Positions 45,414 through 54,883 are shown, numbered from the stretch's first letter. The stretch is DNA of 64,000 nucleotides from Flavobacterium sp. 11 (GCF_002754315.1 NZ_PEFE01000001.1:1550001-1614000), one strand, 5' to 3'. Translations and numbers: made by a program. The notes: a model not told the origin generated them from the sequence alone.

Positions 45414-46502
45414 ATGAAACAGTATAAATTCATATTAAGTGGTGGCGGAACGGGTGGACATATCTATCCTGCAATTGCTATTGCAAATGAATTAAAAGCT
45501 CGTTTTCCTGATGCAGATTTTCTTTTTGTAGGTGCCAAAGACAAAATGGAAATGCAAAAAGTGCCTCAGGCAGGTTACAATATAAAAGGGCTTTGGATAT
45601 CAGGTTTACAACGTAGATTGACATTTGACAATGCTCTTTTTCCAATTAAGTTGCTTTCAAGTTTATTAAAATCCCGAACAATAATCAAACAGTTCAAGCC
45701 AGATGTGGTTATTGGAACAGGTGGTTTTGCAAGTGGTCCGTTATTACAAGCAGCCGCAATTGCAGGAATTCCAACAGTGATTCAAGAACAAAATTCCTTT
45801 CCGGGAATTACCAATAAACTGTTGAGTAAAAAGGCAAACAAAATTTGTGTTGCTTATGAAAATCTGGAACGATTTTTTCCAAAAGAGAAAATGATTTTGA
45901 CTGGAAATCCAGTTCGTCAGGATTTAATTGATATCGTAAGTAAAAGAGAAGAAGCAATTCAATATTTTAATTTAGATTCAAATAAAAAAACATTGTTGGT
46001 TCTTGGAGGAAGCCTTGGAGCGAGAAGAGTAAACCAATTAATCGAAAAAGAGTTAGCCAATATGCTTTCTCAAAATGTTCAGGTCATCTGGCAATGCGGA
46101 AAGTTGTATTTAGAAGATTATAAAAAATACAATTCAGCAAATGTTCAGGTAGTCGCTTTTATTGAAAGAATGGATTTAGTTTATGCAGCGGCAGATATTG
46201 TTATTTCTCGTGCAGGTGCCTCATCCGTTTCGGAGTTGTGTATTGTGGGTAAACCGGTAATTTTTATTCCGTCCCCAAATGTTGCCGAAGACCATCAAAC
46301 TAAAAATGCACAAGCCATAGTCGATAAAAAAGGAGCTTTGATGCTGAAAGAATCAGAACTTGAATCACAGTTCAGTCTTGTTTTTGAAGTCTTGTTGAAA
46401 GATCAGGGAAAGCAAAATCAGCTGAGTGAAAATATAAAATTATTGGCTATGCCAGAAGCAACAAAACAAATTGTTGACGAAATTGTAAAGCTAATTAGAT
46501 AG
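45414..46502 (+). CDS. murG: Lipid II synthase, GlcNAc transferase MurG
   Basis: 362 residues. [15 protein letters not shown] at the N-terminus and GTGGFASGP, then the nucleotide site [11 protein letters not shown] and [12 protein letters not shown] for UDP-GlcNAc. Family GT28. Peripheral on the inner membrane face. 30 nt after ftsW. Confidence 0.96.
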   Translation: MKQYKFILSGGGTGGHIYPAIAIANELKARFPDADFLFVGAKDKMEMQKVPQAGYNIKGLWISGLQRRLTFDNALFPIKLLSSLLKSRTIIKQFKPDVVIGTGGFASGPLLQAAAIAGIPTVIQEQNSFPGITNKLLSKKANKICVAYENLERFFPKEKMILTGNPVRQDLIDIVSKREEAIQYFNLDSNKKTLLVLGGSLGARRVNQLIEKELANMLSQNVQVIWQCGKLYLEDYKKYNSANVQVVAFIERMDLVYAAADIVISRAGASSVSELCIVGKPVIFIPSPNVAEDHQTKNAQAIVDKKGALMLKESELESQFSLVFEVLLKDQGKQNQLSENIKLLAMPEATKQIVDEIVKLIR

Positions 46503-46539
46503 AAATAAAAAAGATAATACACCAAAGACTCAAAATAAA

Positions 46540-47889
46540 ATGAACTTAAATCAAATACATAACGTCTATTTTATCGGAATCGGAGGCATTGGGATGAGTA
46601 ATTTGGCTCGTTATTTCAAGAATCTGGGCAAGAATGTCTCAGGTTATGATAAAACACCATCGGCTCTTACTAATGAATTAATAGAAAGTGGAATTTCAAT
46701 TCATTTTGAAGACAGCATTGATGCGATTCCAAAAGATTTTTACATAGAAAATACTTTGGTGATTATTACGCCGGCTGTTCCTAAGACGCATTCAGAGTGG
46801 AATTATTTCTTGGAAAGAGATTTTCAAGTTAAGAAAAGAGCAGAGGTTTTAGGAATAATTACAAAAGACACTTTTTGTTTTGCAGTTGCCGGAACACACG
46901 GAAAAACAACAACATCAGGAATTTTAGGGCATATTTTGAACGAAAGTGGTGCCGATGTTACTGCTTTTATTGGAGGAATTGTTGAGAATTATAATTCGAA
47001 TTTGATAGGAAGTGGAAAAACAGTAACTGTTGTTGAAGCCGATGAATTTGATCGTTCATTCCTGCATTTACATCCCAATATTGCCTGTATAACTTCTATG
47101 GATGCGGATCATTTGGATATTTACGGTACCAGTGAAGCAATTGAGGAATCTTTCCTTGAATTTGCTTCCAAAATAGAAGATAAAAGCAATCTTTTTATAA
47201 CAAAAGAATTACCAATAGAAGGTGTAACCTGTGCTGTAAACGAAGATGCTGTTTTTAAAGCTTTTAATGTTAGAATAGGAAATGGCAGCTATGTTTTTGA
47301 TGTACAAACGCCTACAGAAGTAATTAAAGATTTACATTTTGGTTTACCGGGAAGACATAATTTAATGAATGCATTAATGGCTATCGCAATGGCAAAATTA
47401 TTCGGCACCCCAACCGATGCCATTGCAAAAGCCATTATGTCATTTAAGGGAATAAAAAGAAGATTTTCGTATCAGATTAAAACAGAAGCGAAGGTTTATA
47501 TTGATGATTATGCACATCATCCAACGGAGATAAATGCAGTGCATCAGGCGGTTCGAGAATTGTATCCAAACCAAAAAGTTTTGGCAGTTTTTCAACCCCA
47601 TTTGTTTAGTAGAACGAGAGATTTTGCTGATGATTTTGCTAAAAGTTTATCTGCTTTTGATGACATAATTTTATTGGATATTTATCCGGCCCGTGAATTG
47701 CCAATGGAAGGAATAAACTCACAATGGCTGATGGATAAAATGATTAATAGTCATAAAAAAATAGTAGTTAAAGACGATTTGATTGCAACAATTTTAGCAA
47801 GTGATGCTCCCATAATTGTAACGATTGGAGCTGGAGATATTGGAGAATTAGTACCATCAATTAAAAAAGCGATAAATGAGACTCTTTAA
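46540..47889 (+). CDS. murC: UDP-MurNAc:L-alanine ligase MurC
   Basis: 449 residues. N-terminal FIGIGGIGMSNLA, ATP loop AGTHGKTTTS, DADHLDIYG, then DDYAHHPTEI and FQPHLFSRT. First amino acid ligase of wall synthesis. Its last 14 nt overlap the ftsQ gene. The early dinucleotide-like loop GIGGIGMS binds UDP-MurNAc. Confidence 0.96.
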   Translation: MNLNQIHNVYFIGIGGIGMSNLARYFKNLGKNVSGYDKTPSALTNELIESGISIHFEDSIDAIPKDFYIENTLVIITPAVPKTHSEWNYFLERDFQVKKRAEVLGIITKDTFCFAVAGTHGKTTTSGILGHILNESGADVTAFIGGIVENYNSNLIGSGKTVTVVEADEFDRSFLHLHPNIACITSMDADHLDIYGTSEAIEESFLEFASKIEDKSNLFITKELPIEGVTCAVNEDAVFKAFNVRIGNGSYVFDVQTPTEVIKDLHFGLPGRHNLMNALMAIAMAKLFGTPTDAIAKAIMSFKGIKRRFSYQIKTEAKVYIDDYAHHPTEINAVHQAVRELYPNQKVLAVFQPHLFSRTRDFADDFAKSLSAFDDIILLDIYPARELPMEGINSQWLMDKMINSHKKIVVKDDLIATILASDAPIIVTIGAGDIGELVPSIKKAINETL

Positions 47890-48598
47890 TTGGACAAATA
47901 TTCGATTATTACTGATGTTTGTGTTGGTAATTTTTCTGTTTTCGTTTACGTCAAATCGTAATGCAAATAGAAAATTGACGAAATCTGCCGTTATTTTTGT
48001 AGGAGATAACGCTCCTTTTGTAAAGCAAGAAACGGTTAATAAATTGTTAATAGAAAATAAAAAAGATGCATCAAGCATTCAAAAAGTTAATTTAGATTTG
48101 AATAAACTGGAAACAACTCTCAACGCACAAGAAATGATTGAAAGATCAGATGTATTTGTGAGTATTGATGGGGTGTTAAAAGCAGTGGTGAAACAAAAAA
48201 CTCCTATTGCTAGAGTTTTTGATAATAGCGGTTCTTTTTATATTGATTACGAAGGTAATAGAATGCCATTGTCAACTAATTTTACAGCTAGAGTTCCACT
48301 TGTTTCAGGGGGAATAAATAAAAAAAATAACGAAGATTTATCCGATTTATTTCGCTTAATCTATGACGATGCGTTTTTGAAAAAAAACATCATCGGAATT
48401 CAAATTATGCCTAATGGAAGCTTAAAAATGCTCAATAGAAATTTTGATTATCAAATTGATTTTGGTAGAATGATCAATGTCGAGCGTAAATTCAAGAATT
48501 ATAAAGCTTTTTTTCAAAAAGCGGTTTTAGATAGTTCGTTGTATAAATATAAAAAAATTGACCTCCGATTTACGGAACAAGTAGTTTGCACTAAATAA
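47876..48598 (+). CDS. ftsQ: FtsQ-type cell division protein
   Basis: 240 residues, bitopic. Membrane helix at about 8-24 (IRLLLMFVLVIFLFSFT), then a periplasmic part with a POTRA-like start and FtsQ-like beta domain (VEVSID-like FVSIDGVLKAVVKQKTPIARVF, SFYIDYEGNRMPLS). Location between murC and ftsA and topology support the call. Sequence identity to E. coli FtsQ is low, as usual. Bridges early and late divisome proteins. Confidence 0.88.
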   Translation: MRLFNWTNIRLLLMFVLVIFLFSFTSNRNANRKLTKSAVIFVGDNAPFVKQETVNKLLIENKKDASSIQKVNLDLNKLETTLNAQEMIERSDVFVSIDGVLKAVVKQKTPIARVFDNSGSFYIDYEGNRMPLSTNFTARVPLVSGGINKKNNEDLSDLFRLIYDDAFLKKNIIGIQIMPNGSLKMLNRNFDYQIDFGRMINVERKFKNYKAFFQKAVLDSSLYKYKKIDLRFTEQVVCTK

Positions 48599-48605
48599 AT
48601 AGATA

Positions 48606-49991
48606 ATGGAAAAAGAGAATATTGCAGTAGGTCTAGATATTGGGACAACTAAAATAGTTGCCATGATAGGCAAGAAGAATGAGTATGGGAAATTAGAAAT
48701 TTTAGGTGTTGGAAAATCTAAAAGTTTAGGTGTGGCCAGAGGTGTGGTAAATAACATCACTCAAACCATACAATCAATACAACAAGCGATTCAAGAAGCC
48801 GAAAATAATTCAGGCTATAAAATAAAAGATGTAGTGGTAGGAATAGCGGGACAACACATCCGCAGTATTCAGCATACTGATTACATCAGCAGAAGCAATC
48901 CCGAAGAAGTAATTGGCGGGAATGACATTCAGCTTTTGATTGACCAAGTAAATAAATTGGCAATGTTACCTGGCGAAGAAATTATACATGTTTTGCCACA
49001 GGAATTTAAAATTGACGGACAATCCGAAATCAAAGAGCCTATCGGGATGTATGGTGGAAGATTAGAGTCTAGTTTTCATGTTGTAGTAGGACAAGCATCA
49101 TCGATTCGTAATGTAGGCAGATGTATTCAAAGTTCTGGAATCGAATTGTCAGGATTGACCTTGGAACCATTGGCTTCAGCTGATGCCGTTTTGAGTCAGG
49201 AAGAAAAAGAAGCTGGAGTTGCGTTGATTGATATTGGTGGTGGAACAACAGACTTGGCTATTTTCAAAGATGGTATTATTCGTCACACAGCGGTAATTCC
49301 TTTTGGAGGAAATGTGATTACAGATGATATCAAAGAAGGATGTTCGATCATTGAAAAGCAGGCTGAATTATTGAAAGTGAAATTTGGATCAGCTTGGCCA
49401 GGAGAAAATAAAGACAACGAGATTGTTTCTATTCCAGGATTAAGAGGTAGAGAACCAAAAGAGATTTCGTTGAAAAATCTATCTAAAATAATCCATGCTC
49501 GTGTTGTGGAAATTGTAGATCAGGTATTCACTGAAGTGAAAGCTTACGGACACGAAGATCCTCGCAAAAAATTAATTGCAGGAATTGTGCTTACTGGTGG
49601 TGGTGCGCAATTGAAACACATCAAACAGTTAGTGGAATACATTACTGGAATGGATACTAGAATTGGATATCCAAACGAACATTTGGCTGGAAATTCAGAT
49701 GAGGAGATTTCAAGTCCTTTGTATGCAACAGCAGTCGGATTAGTAATGAAAAGCATTGAGAATAAAACACAAAGTGCAATAAGAATGGACGCCATTGAAC
49801 AACCTAAAGCTCCGGTATACCGACAAGCAGTTGTTCAAAATCCGGTAGTGAATGAAGTTCTTGAGAAAGAGGAAGAAGAAGAGGATCAAAACTCAAATGA
49901 GAAACATAATTCTACCGTAAACAGGATTCAAAGAAATTTCTTTGACCGTTATGTTGATAAGATTAAGGATTTCTTAGATAATGCAGAATAG
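48606..49991 (+). CDS. ftsA: Cell division actin-like protein FtsA
   Basis: 461 residues. Actin-fold ATPase: VGLDIGTTKIVAMIG at the start, IDIGGGTTDLAIF, and GIVLTGGGAQL. The SHS2 1C domain lies between. A C-terminal amphipathic helix (QRNFFDRYVDKIKDFLDN) anchors it in the membrane. Tethers FtsZ. A variable, acidic linker of about 40 residues precedes the helix. Confidence 0.96.
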   Translation: MEKENIAVGLDIGTTKIVAMIGKKNEYGKLEILGVGKSKSLGVARGVVNNITQTIQSIQQAIQEAENNSGYKIKDVVVGIAGQHIRSIQHTDYISRSNPEEVIGGNDIQLLIDQVNKLAMLPGEEIIHVLPQEFKIDGQSEIKEPIGMYGGRLESSFHVVVGQASSIRNVGRCIQSSGIELSGLTLEPLASADAVLSQEEKEAGVALIDIGGGTTDLAIFKDGIIRHTAVIPFGGNVITDDIKEGCSIIEKQAELLKVKFGSAWPGENKDNEIVSIPGLRGREPKEISLKNLSKIIHARVVEIVDQVFTEVKAYGHEDPRKKLIAGIVLTGGGAQLKHIKQLVEYITGMDTRIGYPNEHLAGNSDEEISSPLYATAVGLVMKSIENKTQSAIRMDAIEQPKAPVYRQAVVQNPVVNEVLEKEEEEEDQNSNEKHNSTVNRIQRNFFDRYVDKIKDFLDNAE

Positions 49992-50045
49992 GGCAGTGCC
50001 CAGAAAAACACAATAATTAATAATAAATATCAAAAACCAAATAAA

Positions 50046-51980
50046 ATGATGAGCAACTCAGAATTTGGAAGTATTTCATTTGATTTACCAAAGAACCAAT
50101 CAAATGTAATAAAAGTTATTGGTGTAGGTGGAGGCGGAAGTAACGCCATAAACCACATGTTTAAACAAGGAATTAAAGGCGTAGATTTCATCGTATGTAA
50201 TACGGACTCTCAAGCCTTACAAAGTAGTTCTGTGCCTAATAAAATTCAGTTAGGAGTACATTTAACGGAAGGACTTGGAGCTGGAGCAAACCCAGATGTA
50301 GGACAGCAATCTGCTATTGAAAGTATTTCCGAGATTGAAAAAATGTTGGATAGAAATACTAAAATGGTATTCATCACTGCCGGAATGGGTGGTGGTACAG
50401 GAACTGGAGCTGCACCGGTTATTGCACAATTGGCTAAAGAAAGAGATATTCTTACTGTAGGAATTGTGACATTACCGTTCTTATTTGAAGGAAAAGTGCG
50501 TCAGGAACAAGCCTTAATTGGTATAGAAAAATTACGCAAGCAAGTCGACTCTTTAATTGTTATCAATAATAACAAATTAAGAGAAGTATATGGGAATCTT
50601 GGTTTCAAAGCTGGATTTTCAAAAGCGGATGAAGTTTTGGCAACAGCCTCAAGAGGTATTGCTGAAGTAATTACGCATCACTATACTCAAAATATCGATT
50701 TAAGAGATGCTAAAACAGTATTGTATAATAGCGGAACTGCTATTATGGGATCTTCTGTTTCTTCTGGTGAGAATAGAGCTAAGGAAGCTATTATTGCTGC
50801 TTTAGATTCTCCGTTGTTAAATGATAATAAAATTACAGGTGCCAAAAACGTATTGTTGCTTATCGTTTCTGGAACTAATGAAATTACAATTGACGAAATT
50901 GGAGAAATCAATGATCATATTCAAGCTGAAGCGGGTCACAATGCAAATATTATCATGGGGGTTGGTGAAGACGAATCACTAGGTGATGCTATTGCTGTTA
51001 CCATTATTGCTACAGGTTTTGATATTGAACAACAAAACGAAATTGTAAATACGGAGCCAAAAAAAATTATACACACATTAGAGGATGAACAAAGAAGTGT
51101 TCATAATCTAAGTAATAAAACGGTTGCAGCTTTTGATTTAAATACAGAATCTCCAGCTTCTAACTCAAACGAAAGAATAGTTTTTGATTTGTTGGAAGAT
51201 ACTGTTGTTGCTCCTGAGCCAGTTGTAGCGGCGCCAGCTATCAATAAAGAAGAATTGATGGTAATGTCTGAATTTATTAAAAATTTAGACGTGACTTTCG
51301 AAATTGTTTCTCCTATTACTGATATTGATTTTACAATTTCATCTCCAGTAGCAGAAGTAAAAGCAGTACAGCCAAAAGTTATCGAAAGACAAGAACAAAC
51401 TACTTTCTCATTTGATTTACCACTTTTCAAAGCAGAACCGGTAGCGCAAGTTGAAGAAAGCAAAGTAATGTTTGAATTGACAAATGAAACTCGTGATATC
51501 AAAGTAAACGAAGCGGTTCAATTTGTTCCCGTAACAGAATTGACTGATAATGGAATTATCAAATATTCTCTTGAAGAGTATATGGAGCCAGAGCACGATT
51601 TCATGGCGAAACCAGTTGCTAAAACTCCGGAAGTTGTTGTTCCTGCTGAATTAAACATCACAATGAAACAAGTAGATACATCAGTAAATACACCTGTTGA
51701 CTTTGATGCTGTTTCTCCAATGGAAATGACAATCGAGGAATCATTGAGAATGAGAGCCGATGAAAGAAGAAAAAAATTAAAAGAATTCAATTATAAGTTT
51801 CATAACAATGTTTCCAAAATTGATGAATACGAAAAAGAACCGGCTTACAAAAGATTGGGAATAGATATTTCAAACAATCAAGCCAATAATACAAATTCGA
51901 GAATTTCTGTGGGAACAGACAGCAACAACGATCTACAGTTGCGTTCTAACAACTCGTATTTACATGACAACGTAGATTAA
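50046..51980 (+). CDS. ftsZ: Tubulin-like division protein FtsZ with long C-terminal extension
   Basis: 644 residues. GTPase core about 15-330: GVGGGGSNAINHM, the signature GMGGGTGTGAAP, and T7-type NNNKLREVYG-like loops. A further 300 residues form a low-complexity, Val/Glu/Pro-rich linker. A conserved terminal block (about 595-620, EYEKEPAYKRLGIDI) follows, probably the FtsA-binding peptide, but with a 35-residue tail after it. The E. coli protein has 383 residues. Starts at ATG 50046 or 50049. A terminator follows. Confidence 0.96.
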   Translation: MMSNSEFGSISFDLPKNQSNVIKVIGVGGGGSNAINHMFKQGIKGVDFIVCNTDSQALQSSSVPNKIQLGVHLTEGLGAGANPDVGQQSAIESISEIEKMLDRNTKMVFITAGMGGGTGTGAAPVIAQLAKERDILTVGIVTLPFLFEGKVRQEQALIGIEKLRKQVDSLIVINNNKLREVYGNLGFKAGFSKADEVLATASRGIAEVITHHYTQNIDLRDAKTVLYNSGTAIMGSSVSSGENRAKEAIIAALDSPLLNDNKITGAKNVLLLIVSGTNEITIDEIGEINDHIQAEAGHNANIIMGVGEDESLGDAIAVTIIATGFDIEQQNEIVNTEPKKIIHTLEDEQRSVHNLSNKTVAAFDLNTESPASNSNERIVFDLLEDTVVAPEPVVAAPAINKEELMVMSEFIKNLDVTFEIVSPITDIDFTISSPVAEVKAVQPKVIERQEQTTFSFDLPLFKAEPVAQVEESKVMFELTNETRDIKVNEAVQFVPVTELTDNGIIKYSLEEYMEPEHDFMAKPVAKTPEVVVPAELNITMKQVDTSVNTPVDFDAVSPMEMTIEESLRMRADERRKKLKEFNYKFHNNVSKIDEYEKEPAYKRLGIDISNNQANNTNSRISVGTDSNNDLQLRSNNSYLHDNVD

Positions 51981-52004
51981 CTAACTCAAACCAAAATGAG
52001 GTAG

Positions 52005-52039
52005 CCCGAAAATTCATTTAATTTTCGGGTTATTTTTTT
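52005..52039 (+). terminator. Terminator of the dcw cluster after ftsZ
   Basis: CCCGAAAAT / ATTTTCGGG 9-bp stem, 7-nt loop, then TTATTTTTTT. It lies 25 nt after the ftsZ stop. Confidence 0.85.
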
Positions 52040-52084
52040 GTCGTTTCGAGCAACAAAGCAATCTATTGCTAATTACAGTAAATT

Positions 52085-52270
52085 TCTTTAATTTTGTCGG
52101 GCCTTAATCCAGCTGTCGTTTCAAGCTTTTTGTCAAAAATGTTTTTTTCTACGCCCTTAAAAGAGCTTCTAAAGTCGCTTTTTAAGTCCATGAAAAAATA
52201 CATTTTCTCCTAAAAGGCTTTCCACTACTCCCGAAGCGTCGGGACTGGGGCATTAAGCAGTCGTTTTCAT
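52085..52270. repeat. Flavobacterial intergenic element, member C
   Basis: Fills the gap between ftsZ and the YqeY gene. It contains CCAGCTGTCGTTTCAAGCTT, a T-rich arm, then CTAAAAGGCTTTCCACTACT, and a hairpin CTCCCGAAGCGTCGGGAC followed by TGGGGCATT. Its outline parallels member A (23.1 kb) read in the plus direction, where GGATGCCGCTTCTATC leads to GGGCTAGGGCAT. No gene is seen here. Followed by two near copies of ACAATCGATT at 52284-52310. Confidence 0.45.
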
Positions 52271-52331
52271 AATTAGCATTTCAACAATCGATTGAACAAA
52301 CAATCGATTAACTAAATTAACAATAAAGAAT

Positions 52332-52781
52332 ATGAGTTTATCAGTACAAATCATGGACGAAATGAAAACCGCCATGAGAGCCAAAGATACAGTTGCATTA
52401 GAAGCTTTAAGAGCAATTAAATCTGAAATCCTGTTAGCGCAAACAGCGACGGGATCTAAGGAAGAAATAACGGAAGATGATGAAGTTAAATTGCTTCAAA
52501 GATTAGTAAAAACACGTAAAGAAAGCGCTAGAATTTTTACGGAGCAAAACCGTTTGGATTTAGCTGAACCAGAATTGGCTCAAATTGCAGTAATCGAAAA
52601 ATTCCTGCCGGCACAATTAAGCGAAGCTGAAGTAGAAGCTGTAATAGCTAAAATTATTGCAGAAACTGGTGCGTCAGGAATTGCTTCAATGGGAAAAGTG
52701 ATGGGATTAGCAGCAGCACAATTAGGTGGAACAGCCGAAGGAAAGACAATTTCTACAATAGTTAAAAAACTATTGACATAA
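52332..52781 (+). CDS. GatB/YqeY domain protein
   Basis: 149 residues, all helical. IMDEMKTAMRAKDTVALEALRAIKSEIL and the later EKFLPAQLSEAEVEA plus GKVMG lead to the YqeY pattern. Related to the tRNA-binding tail domain of GatB amidotransferase. The cellular role is not settled. Soluble. It is followed by an inverted repeat and a tRNA gene. Confidence 0.9.
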   Translation: MSLSVQIMDEMKTAMRAKDTVALEALRAIKSEILLAQTATGSKEEITEDDEVKLLQRLVKTRKESARIFTEQNRLDLAEPELAQIAVIEKFLPAQLSEAEVEAVIAKIIAETGASGIASMGKVMGLAAAQLGGTAEGKTISTIVKKLLT

Positions 52782-52796
52782 ATTTTATGTTTGTTA

Positions 52797-52833
52797 ATTA
52801 ACGATTTTACATCATAAATCTAAAATCGTTAAT
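52797..52833. repeat. Inverted repeat between YqeY gene and tRNA-Arg
   Basis: Perfect 13-bp arms ATTAACGATTTTA (52797-52809) and its complement (52821-52833), 11-nt loop. No U-run follows, so it is a poor terminator. Confidence 0.7.
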
Positions 52834-52852
52834 CACCAATCTAAAATCAAAT

Positions 52853-52926
52853 GGCTGCGTAGTTCAACTGGATAGAATATCAGATTTCGACTCTGAGGGT
52901 TGCAGGTTCGAACCCTGTCGCGGCCA
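52853..52926 (+). tRNA. tRNA-Arg (anticodon TCG)
   Basis: 74 nt without encoded CCA. Acceptor GGCTGCG / CGCGGCC with one G-T pair, anticodon stem TCAGA/TCTGA around the loop TTTCGAC, T arm GCAGG-TTCGAAC-CCTGT. Reads CGA codons. Not flanked by integrase or an attachment-site repeat. Confidence 0.95.
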
Positions 52927-52939
52927 CAAATACAAATAG

Positions 52940-52990
52940 AAATGCTTCAAAAAATCAAGTTTCCTTGAAATTATTTTGAAGCATTTTTTA
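52940..52990 (+). terminator. Terminator after tRNA-Arg
   Basis: AAATGCTTCAAAA pairs with TTTTGAAGCATTT around an inner TCAAG/CTTGA hairpin, followed by a short T-run. Confidence 0.75.
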
Positions 52991-53010
52991 TTTTAAAGCG
53001 GTTATAAAAT

Positions 53011-53820
53011 ATGTCATTACAAATTTTCATTTCGGTACTTTTTGGAACATTATTTCTCCTGCTTTTAATTTTTAGAGTAGTGGAACCAGCTTATATTTTA
53101 CTGTTTAATAAGCCGCTTTATATTCATTGGTATCCTTTCTCCAAAAAATTAAAACCAAGCCAACGCCAGATTTTAGTAAATGATTTTCCATTCTATAATA
53201 GGCTTTCTTCTAAAAGGAAAATGTATTTTGAGCACCGAATAAACGAGTTTGTTGCTAAATATGAATTTATAGGAAAGGAAATTGTTATTACGGAACAAAT
53301 GCAAATGCTGATTGCGGGGACGTATGTGATGTTAACTTTTGGAATGAGGAATTATCTTGTCAGTTTATTCAATAAAATTATAATCTATCCTTCCAGTTAT
53401 TTTTCTACCGTGAACGAAACGTATCATAAAGGAGAATTTAATCCTAGAATGAAAGCGGTCGTTTTTTCGTGGGAAGATTTTTTATTGGGCCATTTAACCT
53501 CAAATGATAATATTAATCTGGGTTTGCACGAGTTCTCTCATGTGTTGCATTTTCATTGCCTAAGAAGTAATGATCCAAGTGCGATTATCTTTTTTGATGA
53601 ATTCAATGAAGTCGTAAAATATTACAGTAATCCAGTTTTAAATAACGAGTTAACTCGAACAGATTATTTTAGGCTGTATGCTTATGAAAATCAATTCGAA
53701 TTTTTATCGGTTATCTTAGAACATTTTTATGAAACTCCCCATATTTTCAAAAAGGAACATCCGGAATTATATGCTCATATTTCAAGAATGATTAATTTTA
53801 AAGAAGAATATTTAAAATAA
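53011..53820 (+). CDS. MtfA-like zinc-dependent peptidase (family M90-like)
   Basis: 269 residues. One N-terminal membrane helix (about 5-24), unlike E. coli MtfA, which is cytosolic. The zinc site is HEFSHVLHF (HExxH, about residue 175). Later Glu and Tyr residues in FFDEFNEVVKYY may complete it. The call rests on the HEFSHxLxF pattern and length. Substrate unknown. Ends at a bidirectional terminator. Confidence 0.8.
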   Translation: MSLQIFISVLFGTLFLLLLIFRVVEPAYILLFNKPLYIHWYPFSKKLKPSQRQILVNDFPFYNRLSSKRKMYFEHRINEFVAKYEFIGKEIVITEQMQMLIAGTYVMLTFGMRNYLVSLFNKIIIYPSSYFSTVNETYHKGEFNPRMKAVVFSWEDFLLGHLTSNDNINLGLHEFSHVLHFHCLRSNDPSAIIFFDEFNEVVKYYSNPVLNNELTRTDYFRLYAYENQFEFLSVILEHFYETPHIFKKEHPELYAHISRMINFKEEYLK

Positions 53821-53848
53821 AAAATGGCGCTTTAAGCGCCATTTTTTA
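53819..53848. terminator. Bidirectional terminator between the M90-like gene and rpe
   Basis: AATGGCGCTT / AAGCGCCATT perfect stem with A- and T-runs on either side. The genes are convergent. Confidence 0.88.
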
Positions 53849-53852
53849 TTTT

Positions 53853-54515
53853 CTAGAAGTTTGTTAGCTTCTTTAAATCGTGTATCGTTTGCGTTGGATT
53901 TTCTGCTTTGAAAACAAAACTTCCGGCTACCAAAACATCAGCTCCGGCCTCTACTAATTGTTTTGCATTTTTATTGGTTACACCACCGTCAACTTCAATG
54001 ATTGTAGTTGCTCCTTTTTTGGTGATTAAAGCTTTTAGCTTTTCAATTTTAGCATACGTGTTTTCTATAAAAGATTGTCCTCCAAAACCTGGATTCACAC
54101 TCATGATACAAACTAAATCAATATCATTGATTACGTCTTCCAGTAAATCAATATTTGTGTGTGGATTGATGGCAACTCCGGCTTTCATCCCTTCAGCTTT
54201 GATGGCTTGCAGTGTTCTGTGAAGGTGCGTACAAGCTTCATAGTGTACACTTAGAACATTTGCTCCTAACTCAGCAAAAGTTTTAATGTAACGGTCAGGA
54301 TCAATAATCATCAAGTGAACGTCAATTGTTTTTTTTGCATGTCGGTTAATGGCTTCCAGAACTGGCATTCCATAAGAAATGTTGGGAACAAAAACGCCAT
54401 CCATAATATCAATATGAAACCAATCAGCTTCACTGTTATTAATCATTTCGATGTCGCGTTGCAGGTTTCCAAAATCGGCAGCAAGCACTGATGGTGCAAT
54501 AAGTGTATTCTTCAT
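53853..54515 (-). CDS. rpe: Ribulose-phosphate 3-epimerase
   Basis: 220 residues from ATG 54513-54515 (MKNTLIAPSVLAADF). A TTG eight codons earlier is less likely. TIM barrel with HIDIMDGVFVPN, DVHLMI, VNPGFGGQ, and VDGGV late. Two Asp and two His bind the metal. Interconverts ribulose-5-P and xylulose-5-P. Confidence 0.96.
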   Translation of the reverse strand: MKNTLIAPSVLAADFGNLQRDIEMINNSEADWFHIDIMDGVFVPNISYGMPVLEAINRHAKKTIDVHLMIIDPDRYIKTFAELGANVLSVHYEACTHLHRTLQAIKAEGMKAGVAINPHTNIDLLEDVINDIDLVCIMSVNPGFGGQSFIENTYAKIEKLKALITKKGATTIIEVDGGVTNKNAKQLVEAGADVLVAGSFVFKAENPTQTIHDLKKLTNF

Positions 54516-54797
54516 TGTGTAGTTGTATTGTTTGTGCAAAAGTAGTTTTTTTAGAGCAATTGCAGAAAATTTTTTTAATGAAGGGAGAACTCGCGAGTTG
54601 TCCGTAAACCGCGTAAGGGATTACTTCACTAGGGATTTATTTTTTATATGTGTTCAGTGAATTTCATTTGAGGCAGTATCCTCGAAGTGTAACGGAGAGA
54701 TAAAGCCGAAAGCCTGACCCGAAGTTTTACGGAGGGTTACGCCCAAAAAAATAATGATGTAATTGGTTTGCTTTGTACCTCGCAATTGTAAAAAATA
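54516..54797. repeat. Intergenic region with flavobacterial element, member B
   Basis: No gene. The element at about 54665-54755 reads GCAGTATCCTC, a short loop, then GAGAGATAAAGCCGAAAGCC and a CCCGAAG segment ending in GGGTTACGCCC. The stem pairs TATC-CTC with GAG-GATA. It matches member A in reverse orientation (ATCCT, stem-loop, AGATAnAGC). Before it, 54590-54640 holds a GC-richer stretch of unknown meaning. Confidence 0.5.
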
Positions 54798-54822
54798 AAA
54801 CTCCGGTAATCAGCCGGAGTTT
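54798..54822 (-). terminator. Terminator of the rpoD transcript
   Basis: AAACTCCGG / CCGGAGTTT 9-bp stem with a 7-nt loop and a T-rich tail on the minus strand. It is about 125 nt past the rpoD stop. Confidence 0.75.
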
Positions 54823-54844
54823 CAATCATCAATCAAAAAACGAA
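54822..54844. repeat. 23-nt exact repeat, second copy
   Basis: The same 23 bases occur at 27544-27566 in the leader of the barrel gene. Here they follow a terminator and precede no plus-strand gene. Confidence 0.8.
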
Positions 54845-54883
54845 CAGTTAATCAGACCGTCGTTACTTATTAGTCTAAAGCCG

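Noticed and set aside
51101..51502. 133-codon minus-strand frame inside ftsZ
   Set aside because: It is antisense to the low-complexity linker, rich in Ser/Thr from complementing acidic codons, and has no family pattern.
52853..52926. tRNA-Arg as an integration site
   Set aside because: No integrase or direct repeat of the tRNA 3' end was found downstream.
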